DNA from: Rhodoferax sp.
Lineage (GTDB): Bacteria > Pseudomonadota > Gammaproteobacteria > Burkholderiales > Burkholderiaceae_C
Direction of reading: 5' to 3'
Assembly (NCBI RefSeq): GCF_023700745.1
Contig: NZ_JAMPYG010000006.1
Coordinates: 62,001 to 126,000, forward strand
Length of the DNA stretch: 64,000 nt
The notes below the pieces were generated by a model. The model searched no databases. It saw nothing but the letters and a program-made list of their open reading frames with translations, and was not told where the DNA came from. Made by a program: the position numbers and the translations under genes. Each line of letters starts with the position of its first letter. The stretch's first letter is position 1. Positions 25,909-34,700 of this stretch are shown piece by piece.

Positions 25909-26181
25909 TTAGGAAGCAGAAGAGGCTTTCTTGGCAGCCTTTTTCGCGGCATGTTTTTTCACTTCTTTCTTGGCAGGTGCGGTCACGGCATCGGTCGTAG
26001 CTGCGGGAGCAGCCTTGGCAGCTGGCGTTGCAGGCGTTGCTGGCGTGGCCTTGGTAGCTGGCTCGGCTTTAACGGCAGGGGTTGCTGGAGCTGCTGCAGA
26101 AGCTGCAGGAGCAGCAGCAAATGTCAGGCCAGTGGCGAACAGGCCGGCAGCGAGGCAGAGAGCGGTAATGCTTGATTTCAT
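25909..26181 (-). CDS. Small exported Ala/Pro/Lys-rich protein (paralogue A)
   Basis: The 90-residue product starts MKSSITALCLAAGLFATGL, a signal peptide cleaved near TFAAAPA. The mature part is almost only Ala, Pro, Thr and Val, with PATPAT-type repeats, and ends in a basic tail (KKEVKKHAAKKAAKK). A paralogue at 54865-55086 shares the same signal peptide and tail and the same promoter layout. Function is unknown; a histone-like or envelope-coating polycation made in response to stress is possible. ATG 26181 is preceded by an AAAGGATTC-type ribosome binding site. Confidence 0.8.
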   Translation of the reverse strand: MKSSITALCLAAGLFATGLTFAAAPAASAAAPATPAVKAEPATKATPATPATPAAKAAPAATTDAVTAPAKKEVKKHAAKKAAKKASSAS

Positions 26182-26249
26182 GATGAATCCTTTCAATGAC
26201 GATGGTTAATTCGTGGGTTGTTGTGTTGGCTCGAAACCAACTGCGAGTG

Positions 26250-26303
26250 ACTGTACCGGGTCAAACTTAGCCCGCGCTTAGGGATAACTTAGGAAAGACT
26301 TAG
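26250..26303 (-). promoter_or_regulatory. Promoter with four CTTAG half-sites at 11-base spacing
   Basis: CTTAG occurs at 26266, 26277, 26288 and 26299, exactly 11 bases apart. Read in the direction of the gene (minus strand), the array is followed by 10 bases and then a -10-like TACAGT (26255-26250), about 70 bases before the start codon. The -35 position is therefore occupied by half-sites, as in promoters activated by PhoB/PmrA-type regulators. The same layout recurs at 55153-55206. The adjoining response regulator is the best candidate to bind it. Confidence 0.78.
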
Positions 26304-26384
26304 GACTTGTTCAGCCCCGCAGATGCCAGGACTGGCTTGACGCGACAATCTGGCTTGTTTTTAACCTTGACACCGACAACCTCC

Positions 26385-26819
26385 ATGTTCAACCCATCCA
26401 AAGCCGATGTCCGCCGATTTTTTTGCGCTGTATATGCCAAAGCCCAGTCGGGCCAGACCATGGAAGCCATTGAAACTATCGCCAGTCTGTGGATTGACGA
26501 ACACCCCGAGTACCACGGTGAACTCGCCAATGTGGAGGCGGCACTGGCCGCACTGGATCAGGAAGAAAAAGGCCAAACCAGTTGCTTTCTGCATTTGTCG
26601 ATGCACTTGTCAATCACCGAACAATGCAGCATTGACCAGCCACGCGGCATCCGCCAAGCGGTTGAATTGCTCACGCACCGGCGTGACTCGCTGCACGATG
26701 CGCATCACGTCGCCATGGAATGTCTGGGACAAATGCTTTGGGACAGCCAGCGCAACGGCCAATCGCCCGACGGCAATGCTTATGTGGCGTGCGTGCAGCG
26801 CCACGCCACCCGCGATTGA
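26385..26819 (+). CDS. DUF1841 family protein
   Basis: The 144-residue protein begins MFNPSKADVRRFFCAVYAK and contains DEHPEYHGEL and the His-rich core FLHLSMHLSITEQCSIDQPRG, then HHVAMECLGQMLWDSQR, all typical of DUF1841. ATG 26385 fits homologues; an in-frame start at 26307 adds an unconserved leader. The conserved His and Glu suggest a metal site, but the function is unknown. Confidence 0.87.
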   Translation: MFNPSKADVRRFFCAVYAKAQSGQTMEAIETIASLWIDEHPEYHGELANVEAALAALDQEEKGQTSCFLHLSMHLSITEQCSIDQPRGIRQAVELLTHRRDSLHDAHHVAMECLGQMLWDSQRNGQSPDGNAYVACVQRHATRD

Positions 26820-26837
26820 AGTTTGCCGTTAAGCTGG

Positions 26838-26990
26838 TTATTTGATACGGTTGCACTGCACCACCTGCATTTCGCCAGGCGAGGTGACGCCTGCGCCCTG
26901 GCCGGGGATTTTGCCAACCTTGTGTACCTCTGGAAACCCGATGTGGTAGCCTTGTATGCCATGGCAGCTTGTACAAAGTGCATTTCTTAA
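26838..26990 (-). pseudogene. Fragment of a cytochrome c
   Basis: The minus strand encodes, without a proper start, a heme c motif CTSCHG (codons at 26975-26958) followed by GYHIGFPEVHKVGKIPGQGAG and a stop at 26838. This resembles the heme-binding part of class I cytochromes of the c4/c553 type, but there is no signal peptide, the sequence decays after about 25 residues and the axial methionine region is missing. The piece is squeezed between the DUF1841 and MoxR genes, so it is a relic of a deleted gene. Confidence 0.6.
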
Positions 26991-26998
26991 ATTGCTAA

Positions 26999-27871
26999 AT
27001 GTCAATGAAAAATACCCTGAAATTCCAAGGTACCCACAACTATGTCGCCACGGACGACCTGATGCTGTCGGTGAACGCAGCCATCACCTTGCAACGCCCG
27101 TTGCTCGTCAAAGGCGAACCCGGCACCGGCAAAACCATGCTGGCCGAAGAGGTGGCCACCGCACTGAATGTGCCCTTGCTGCAATGGCACATCAAATCCA
27201 CCACCAAGGCGCAGCAGGGTTTGTACGAATACGATGCGGTCAGCCGTTTGCGCGACTCGCAACTGGCCGATGTGGACGGCGGCGAACGCGTCAAAAACAT
27301 CCACAACTACATCGTCAAAGGCGTGCTGTGGCAAGCCTTTACCGCCGAGCAACCGGTCGCCCTGCTGATTGACGAGATCGACAAGGCCGACATTGAATTC
27401 CCCAACGACCTGTTGCGCGAAATCGACCGCATGGAGTTTTACTGCTACGAAACCCGCGAACTCGTCCGGGCCAAGCATCGCCCGCTGGTCTTCATCACGT
27501 CCAACAACGAAAAGGAACTGCCCGACGCTTTTTTGCGGCGCTGCTTTTTCCACTACATCAGGTTCCCCGACGCGGCGACCATGAAGCAGATTGTGGACGT
27601 GCACTTCCCCGGCCTCAAGGCCGAGTTGCTGAGTGCCGCCATGAAAACCTTTTTTGACGTGCGCAACTTGCCGGGCCTGAAAAAGAAACCGTCCACCAGC
27701 GAGTTGCTCGACTGGCTCAAGCTGCTGCTGGCGCAGGACATTCCGCTGTCGGCCCTGCAAACCCAGGACGACAAGGTGGCGGTGCCACCGCTGGTCGGCG
27801 CGTTGCTGAAAAACGAACAGGACGTGACCCTGTTTGAAAAACTGGTGTTCATGCAGAGCCGCAATCGGTAA
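26999..27871 (+). CDS. MoxR-family AAA+ ATPase
   Basis: The 290-residue protein has Walker A GEPGTGKTMLAEEVA near residue 38, Walker B LLIDEIDKAD near 121, sensor 1 FITSNNEKELPDAFLRRC and a C-terminal helical lid. MoxR ATPases act as chaperones with VWA-domain proteins to activate metalloenzymes or complexes; a VWA gene of the matching type lies 816 bases downstream. The start ATG 26999 is followed by another Met at codon 3. Confidence 0.92.
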   Translation: MSMKNTLKFQGTHNYVATDDLMLSVNAAITLQRPLLVKGEPGTGKTMLAEEVATALNVPLLQWHIKSTTKAQQGLYEYDAVSRLRDSQLADVDGGERVKNIHNYIVKGVLWQAFTAEQPVALLIDEIDKADIEFPNDLLREIDRMEFYCYETRELVRAKHRPLVFITSNNEKELPDAFLRRCFFHYIRFPDAATMKQIVDVHFPGLKAELLSAAMKTFFDVRNLPGLKKKPSTSELLDWLKLLLAQDIPLSALQTQDDKVAVPPLVGALLKNEQDVTLFEKLVFMQSRNR

Positions 27872-28084
27872 GTGGTGTTGCCCATGGTAAAGCCCTCGGA
27901 GCCTGCGAGTGGACACACAGTCCAAGAACATGGGGTGCGTCACCCGCGCGGCAGGCCCACTGGGCAGCTTCCTCATACTGGGGTACCAGAAATCGTCAGC
28001 CGCCCAGTGGGTCTGTCCCGCTCACCGCTCTGACCCATCAATACCAAGGCACCTCTGCTTGAAAAATGACAGATGGAGAAAACC

Positions 28085-28681
28085 ATGGCTTTTGTCGAAC
28101 CGGTCACCCTGACACAAAACGGCATCACGCTGAGCCCTCTGAGCCTGGTGCACGAAGACGGCCTGCGCCAGGCTGCAGCGGATGGCGAGCTCTGGAACAT
28201 TCGGGTCACCTCGGTGCCCGAGCCAGAAAATACCCGCCAATACATCGAAGATGCGCTGGCCATGCGCGAGGCCGGCAACCGTTTTGCGTTTGCTGTCACA
28301 GAGACCGGCACCGGCAAAGTACTGGGTTGCACCAGCTACCACGACATCATTCCCGCTGTCAAACGTGTCGAAATCGGCTACACCTGGTATGCCAAAAGCG
28401 TACAGCGCACGCACGTCAACAGCACCTGCAAGATGCTGTTGCTGACGCACGCGTTTGATACGCTGGGCTGCCACGTGGTGGGCTGGCGCACCGACAACTT
28501 CAACTTTGCCAGCCAAGCCGCCATCGAACGACTCGGTGCCAAAAAAGATGGCATCATCCGTGGCCACGCCCTGCGCCGCGACGGCACCATCCGCGACACC
28601 GTGATGTACAGCCTGCGGGCTGGCGAATGGCCCGAGGTCCGGGCACAGTTGCAGTACCTGCTGGATAAACCACGCCCCTGA
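28085..28681 (+). CDS. GNAT N-acetyltransferase, RimJ/RimL type
   Basis: The 198-residue protein follows the RimJ/RimL fold: ITLSPLSLVHEDGL at the start, EIGYTWYAKSVQRTHVNSTCKMLLLTHAFDTLG for the acetyl-CoA binding region, and NFASQAAIERLGAKKDGIIRGH near the C-terminus. ATG 28085 was chosen since GGAG lies seven bases before it; an ATG at 28073 in frame overlaps that site. The substrate is unknown. It sits between the MoxR and VWA genes, six bases before the latter. Confidence 0.9.
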   Translation: MAFVEPVTLTQNGITLSPLSLVHEDGLRQAAADGELWNIRVTSVPEPENTRQYIEDALAMREAGNRFAFAVTETGTGKVLGCTSYHDIIPAVKRVEIGYTWYAKSVQRTHVNSTCKMLLLTHAFDTLGCHVVGWRTDNFNFASQAAIERLGAKKDGIIRGHALRRDGTIRDTVMYSLRAGEWPEVRAQLQYLLDKPRP

Positions 28682-28687
28682 CGTCCC

Positions 28688-29902
28688 ATGCTGATCGACT
28701 TCTTTTACACCCTGCGCGCAGCCAAACTACCGGTTTCGGTCAAGGAATTCCTGACCCTGCTCGAAGCGCTGAAACTCGGTGTGGTCGGGCCCAAGACGGC
28801 CCGGTCCAACGACGACAGCAACAACCCCATCGGCTACAAGATTGACGATTTTTATTTTCTTTCCCGTGCCACCCTGGTCAAGGACGAAAAGCATTACGAC
28901 AAGTTCGACAAGGCTTTTTCTGCCTACTTCAAGGGCATCGAGTTGGTGACCGATTTCACCCAGGACGTTCCGCTGGACTGGCTGCGCCAGACCCTGGAAA
29001 AGCACCTGAGCCCCGAAGAAAAAGCCGCGATCGAAAAGATGGGCTGGGACGAGCTCATGGAGACGCTCAAAAAACGGCTGGAAGAGCAGAAAGAACGCCA
29101 CGAAGGCGGCAGCAAATGGATTGGCACCGGCGGCACCAGCCCCTTTGGCCACGGTGGCTACAACCCGCAAGGCATCCGCATTGGCGGTGCCGGTAAAAAC
29201 AAAAACGCGGTGAAGGTGTGGGAGCAGCGCGCCTACAAGGATTACGACGACAGCCAGGAGCTGGGCACGCGCAACATCAAGGTGGCGCTGCGCCGCCTGC
29301 GCAAGTTTGCCCGCGAAGGCCATGTGGAAGAGCTGGACCTGCCTGACACCATCCGCGCCACGGCCGCCAATGCCGGCTACCTTGACATCAAAATGGTGCC
29401 GGAGCGCCACAACAACGTCAAGGTGTTGCTGCTGATGGATGTGGGCGGCACCATGGACGAGCACATTGCGCGGGTCGAAGAGCTGTTTTCAGCCGCCAAA
29501 ACCGAGTTCAAGCACCTGGAGTTTTATTACTTCCACAACTGCGTCTATGACTTCATGTGGAAAAACAACCGGCGCCGCTATGCCGAAAAATTTGCCACCT
29601 GGGACATCATCCGCAAATACAACAAGGACTACAAGCTGATCTTCATCGGCGACGCCACCATGAGCCCGTATGAAATTTTGCAGCCCGGTGGCAGCGTCGA
29701 ATACAACAACGAAGAGGCCGGTGTCGAGTGGCTGGGACGCCTGACCAGCGCCTTCCCCCGCTTTGCCTGGATCAACCCTGAACCGCAGGGCGTGTGGCAA
29801 TACCGCCAGAGCATCAGCATCGTGCAGCAACTCATGAGCCAGCGCATGTTCCCGCTCACCCTCAAGGGGCTGGAAGACAGCATGCGACTGCTGAGCAAAT
29901 GA
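28688..29902 (+). CDS. VWA domain protein (CoxE-like), MoxR partner
   Basis: The 404-residue soluble protein has an N-terminal helical region (FFYTLRAAKLPVSVKEFLTLLEAL), a Gly-rich middle (GTGGTSPFGHGGYNPQGIRIGG) and a C-terminal VWA domain beginning VKVLLLMDVGGTMDEH. The metal-site motif is DVGGT instead of the usual DxSxS, as is common in this subfamily. It would work with the MoxR ATPase upstream. Its stop overlaps the tamA start by four bases. Confidence 0.9.
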   Translation: MLIDFFYTLRAAKLPVSVKEFLTLLEALKLGVVGPKTARSNDDSNNPIGYKIDDFYFLSRATLVKDEKHYDKFDKAFSAYFKGIELVTDFTQDVPLDWLRQTLEKHLSPEEKAAIEKMGWDELMETLKKRLEEQKERHEGGSKWIGTGGTSPFGHGGYNPQGIRIGGAGKNKNAVKVWEQRAYKDYDDSQELGTRNIKVALRRLRKFAREGHVEELDLPDTIRATAANAGYLDIKMVPERHNNVKVLLLMDVGGTMDEHIARVEELFSAAKTEFKHLEFYYFHNCVYDFMWKNNRRRYAEKFATWDIIRKYNKDYKLIFIGDATMSPYEILQPGGSVEYNNEEAGVEWLGRLTSAFPRFAWINPEPQGVWQYRQSISIVQQLMSQRMFPLTLKGLEDSMRLLSK

Positions 29903-31713
29903 AGCGCTGTTGTCTGACCGTCGCCCTGATGCTGTTGTTACCTTGGGTCGTGGCCGCAGAACCGGCGCTGACGGAACCCAGCGACATGCGGGTCAGGCCG
30001 GCCTTTGTGCTCAATATTGAGGCACCAGATGACATCAAGGATCTGCTCACGCGCCACCTGGAACTGCAGCGCTACCGCGAGCTGACCGACCTGAGCGATG
30101 ACGAACTGGCGCGCCTGATGCGCCAGGCACAGGGGGACGCACGCCGGCTGCTCGGCACGCTGGGCTATTTTTCGCCGGTCATCGCCATGGCGGTCGAAAC
30201 GGCTGTTGCCGGTACGCGGGTGGTCAACATCACGGTTACACCCGGTGCAGCCACGCGCATCGAACAAGTCACGATTCAATTTACCGGTGCCATTGCCAGC
30301 GACGCGCTGGCCACCGCCCAGCGCGAGCAGATCCAGGACAGTTGGTCACTGCGCGCAGGCAGCCGCTTCACCCAGAATGCCTGGGATGCGGCCAAGCAAC
30401 AAGCCCTGCGCCAACTCACCACGCTGCGTTTCCCGGCCGGGCGCATCGGCGCCTCGCTGGCCGAGATTGACCCCGAAACCCGACAGGCGCACTTGCAGCT
30501 CACGCTGGACTCCGGTCCTGCCTATCGCATGGGGGAACTGAGCATTGAGGGTTTGCAGCGTTATGACATGGCGCTGGTGCAACGCCTTGCCCGTCTCAGC
30601 CTGGGGGACGATTACAGCCAGGCCGAGCTGGTGGCGGCCCAGCAACGCCTGTCCGACAGCGGCTACTTTGACTCGGCCTTTGTTTCTCTGGACACCAGTG
30701 CCAACCCGGATGCGGCCCCGGTGCAGGTGAAACTGCGCGAAGCCCGGCTGCAAAAACTGGTGCTCGGTATCGGTGCCAGCACCGACAGCGGGCCACGGCT
30801 GTCGGCAGAGCACACCCACCACAAAGTACCCGGCATCGGCTGGCGTGCGCAAAGCAAGCTGCAACTGGACCGTGAAACCCGCGCCATCGGCAGCGAGTTG
30901 AGCGCCCCACCCGACCCATCCAATTGGCGCTGGGCGGTCTCTGGTTTGCTGCAAAACCAGCAATTGGGCACACTGGATGTCACCAGCCAGCGTTTGCGTG
31001 GCGGGCGCAAGCAAAATAATGAACGCATCGATCGCAACCTGTATGTCCAGTACGACCGCGCCGAAACAGTGGACACCGACACCACACAACCCGTCATCGC
31101 CCAGTCCCTGAGCGCCAACTACGCCTTTACCGTGCGCAACTACGACAGCCTGCCTTTCCCATCAAGCGGCTGGGGTTGGGGCGCCGAGGTGGGCGGGGGC
31201 ACCACTCTGGGCAGCGAGCGCCAGGCCTACACCCGCTTGCTGACCCGCTGGCAGGGGTTTTGGGGACTGGGCCAGGAAGGCAGCACCCGCGCCAGCGCTG
31301 GCCGCCTGGCAATGCGCGCCATGGCGGGCGCCGTGATCGCCAAAGACGGCATCAACCTGCCCAGTACCCAGTTGTTTTTGGCGGGTGGTGACAACAGCGT
31401 GCGCGGCTATGGCTTCAATGACATCGGTGTGACGTTGGCCGACGGCAGCATCACCGCAGGGCGTTACCTGGCTACGGGCAGCTTGGAGTGGCAGCGCCCG
31501 ATCCGGCTCGATGGCAAGCCGAGCGACTGGGAAAGCACAGTGTTTGTGGACGCCGGGGCCGTGGCCAACAAGCCAGCCGAGCTCACAGCCAAGGTCGGCG
31601 TGGGTGTCGGCGCACGCTGGAAAAGCCCGGTCGGACCGCTGCAGATTGACCTGGCTTACGGTGTCGATGTTCAGCGTTTGCGTTTGCACATGAACCTGGG
31701 CTTTACCTTCTGA
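29899..31713 (+). CDS. tamA: Autotransporter/translocation assembly protein TamA
   Basis: TamA is an outer-membrane Omp85-family protein that works with TamB. The 604-residue product has a signal peptide (MKRCCLTVALMLLLPWVVAA), POTRA-like repeats (about residues 45-260, for example AYRMGELSIEGLQRYDM) and a C-terminal barrel with LFLAGGDNSVRGYGFNDIG, the conserved VRGY-type element of the L6 loop, ending in LRLHMNLGFTF. ATG 29899 overlaps the VWA stop codon, and the tamA stop overlaps the tamB start. Confidence 0.93.
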   Translation: MKRCCLTVALMLLLPWVVAAEPALTEPSDMRVRPAFVLNIEAPDDIKDLLTRHLELQRYRELTDLSDDELARLMRQAQGDARRLLGTLGYFSPVIAMAVETAVAGTRVVNITVTPGAATRIEQVTIQFTGAIASDALATAQREQIQDSWSLRAGSRFTQNAWDAAKQQALRQLTTLRFPAGRIGASLAEIDPETRQAHLQLTLDSGPAYRMGELSIEGLQRYDMALVQRLARLSLGDDYSQAELVAAQQRLSDSGYFDSAFVSLDTSANPDAAPVQVKLREARLQKLVLGIGASTDSGPRLSAEHTHHKVPGIGWRAQSKLQLDRETRAIGSELSAPPDPSNWRWAVSGLLQNQQLGTLDVTSQRLRGGRKQNNERIDRNLYVQYDRAETVDTDTTQPVIAQSLSANYAFTVRNYDSLPFPSSGWGWGAEVGGGTTLGSERQAYTRLLTRWQGFWGLGQEGSTRASAGRLAMRAMAGAVIAKDGINLPSTQLFLAGGDNSVRGYGFNDIGVTLADGSITAGRYLATGSLEWQRPIRLDGKPSDWESTVFVDAGAVANKPAELTAKVGVGVGARWKSPVGPLQIDLAYGVDVQRLRLHMNLGFTF

Positions 31714-34700
31714 TGAACGCCCTGCGCCTGGGTCTGAAACTACTGGCCGCGTCACTGCTGACCATGCTGGCGCTGACGGCGGCACTGTGGCTATGGAGCG
31801 GCGCCAGCGACTCGCTCGCGACCCTGCTGACGCGCTTGCAGCGTTTCTTGCCGGCCGGACAAACGCTGGAGGCCAAGGGTGTGCAGGGTTCGCTGCGCGC
31901 GGGCGGTCACATCGACTGGCTGCGCTGGCGAAGCGGCGCGCTCAGTGTGGAAATGCAGGACATTGGCATCGCCTGGACACTGGCCCCCCTGCTCAACAAA
32001 CAACTGCGCCTGAGCGAGCTTAGCATCGCGGCCCTGACCGTTGACGACCAGCGCCCCAGTGCCAACGCCGGCCCCCCCACGCCACCCACCGATTTGCGTC
32101 TGCCAATCAACGTGGATGTGCCGTTCAAAGTCGCCAGCCTCAACTGGACCGGCAGCACCACGCTGCAGATCACCGGGGTCAGCGGTCACTACCGGTTTGA
32201 CGGTCAAAACCACACCCTGGAACAGGGGCGCAGCCTGGTTTCGGCCGGAAATTACCAACTCAGCGGCCAATTGCAGGCGACCGCTCCGATGGCACTGACG
32301 CTGCAAGTCCAGGGGTTGGTGCAAACCACCCTGCCATCCAGCCCGCAGCCCTTGCTGGTCGCGGCGACGGCCCAGATCACGGGCGAGCTGGACGGGCCGG
32401 ATGCGGCGCTGGCCTTGCAGGCCAGCTTGAACCCGGAGGCAGCCGCTGGTCCGACTGCGCGGCCCGCCTCCTCAGAAGCCATGCACGCCGAGGTGTCTGC
32501 ACAAATCAGTCCCTGGCAGGCCCAGCCCCTGACCCAAGCCCAGGCCCGCTGGCAAGCGCTGGATCTGGCGGCACTGTGGCCTCAGGCGCCGCAAACCCAG
32601 CTCAGCGGCGAGGCCAGCGTGACACCGCACGCCGCGGCCTGGCAGGGCCTGATCAAACTAGCCAACGCCCGACCCGGCCCATGGAACCAGCAACGCCTGC
32701 CGTTTGACAGCTTGCAGGCCAGTTTGACCTATGACCATGGTCAATGGGCACTGCAATCCGTCCATGCCGAGGGCGCTGGCGGCAGCATCACAGGTGCAGG
32801 CCAATTCAAGGCCGGCCAGTGGCAAGGCAAGACCAGCCTGAACAAGCTCAATCCCGGTGCCATCGACTCGCGGCTGGCCAATGCGACCATAAGCGGCGAG
32901 CTGCAGGCCGAGCAAACCTCCAAGGGCATTGCCTTCAAAGCGCAGTTGGCAGCAGCCCCCAGCAAGGGCAAATCAGGCAAAGCCAGCCAGCTCGCGACCC
33001 GTCTGCACGCCCTGCAGTTGCAACACCTGCAAGCGCAAGGCGTGTGGGCAGCCCCCCATTTGACCCTGAGCGCGCTCACCATTGATGCGCAGGACGCGCA
33101 CCTTGAGGGCAGTCTCGCCTACCACCAGGACACACGGGCGACGCAAGGCAAATTGGCCTTGAACCTGCCCGGCCTGAGGGCCGACCTGGACGGCCGCCTG
33201 GCCAGCCAGGAAGGCCAAGGCACACTGGCGATCAACATGACGGATGCCAGCCTGGCCAGCCAATGGCTCAAGCGCTGGCCGGCGGTGGCCAGCGCCTTGC
33301 CGGACACCCGCCTGGGTGGGGCGGCCCGTCTCGATGCCCGCTGGCAAGGTGGTTGGCAACAGCAGGGGCGAACCCTGTTCATGGATGCCAGACTGCGTGC
33401 GCCACAACTGGTCTGGCGCAGCAATCCAGCCAGCCAAGGGGCTACACCCGACGAGGGGCGGCTGCTTGGGCTTGAGGCTGACCTGTCTGGCACCCTGCCC
33501 GCCCTGACATTGCGCACCCAGGGCCGTGCCGACATCGGCGTTCGCCAGTTGGATTGGCAAGCGCAAGCCAGGGCCGGATGGCGCAAGGCTGGCCACTGGC
33601 AAGGCAGCCTGGATCAACTCAAACTCACGGCCAGGGACGGCAAGCAGCCAGGACTTTGGACATTGCAGGCGGACACCGGCAACAACCCGCCCGTGATGCT
33701 GGACTGGCTAACCAGCAGCCTGGAGCACACCCTGACCTTGTCGGCCGGTAGTGCCCGGCTGCAAGGTCCTCAGCCAGAAGAGGCCCGCCTGAGCTGGCAG
33801 CCCATGCGCTGGTCACAGCCGCTGGCCCAGGCCGCAAAACAATCCAGCTCCCAAGCACAGTGGTACAGCCAGGGCCGGATCAGCCACCTGCCGCTGGCCT
33901 GGCTCGAAGCCCTGAGCGACAAGACCATGGCCGACCTGGGTTTGAGCAGCGATCTGATTCTTGGCGGCAGCTGGGAGGCCAGGCAAACCGATGCCTTGCA
34001 CCTGAGCGCCACGCTGGAGCGGATCTCGGGCGACCTGCGCCTGCGCGCCGATCAAAACCGCCAGGATGCCTTACCCGCCGGCATGCGCGAAGCCCGGCTG
34101 GAAATCAACCTCGACGCCGGCGCCCTGTCGAGCAGCCTGCGCTGGGACAGCGTGCGTGCCGGTAAGGCATTGATGGCCTTCAGTACCCAACTCCAGCCGC
34201 AGGGTAACGGCTGGCGCCTGGACCAGCAGGTACCGATTGGCGGCAGCCTGCAGATCCAGATGCCCCCCGTGGACGCCTGGTCGGTATTGGCACCACCCGG
34301 CTGGCGCCTGCGCGGCACCATGGATGCCAACATCACGCTCTCCGGCACCCTGGCCTTGCCCCAATGGGATGGCCGCTTGCAAGCGCGTGACCTGGCGGTG
34401 CGTTCGGTGGTGGACGGCATCGACTTCAGCCAGGGCAGACTCAGCGCCCGGCTGCATGGGCAACAAATGGACATTGAAGAATTCACCTTGCAGGGCGCTG
34501 CCACCTCAGCGGGGAGCGGTGGCGAACTGACGATGACCGGCTCGGTGTTCTGGCTGGCCAGCAAGACCGAAGCCGATTTTTTGTCGCACCTGTCGATGGC
34601 ACTGGATGTACAAGCCAAAGCCTTGCGCCTGAGCAACCGGTCCGACCGGCGCCTGGTGGTCTCTGGCAAATTGGCGACCCAGTTGAGGGATTCCCGCTTG

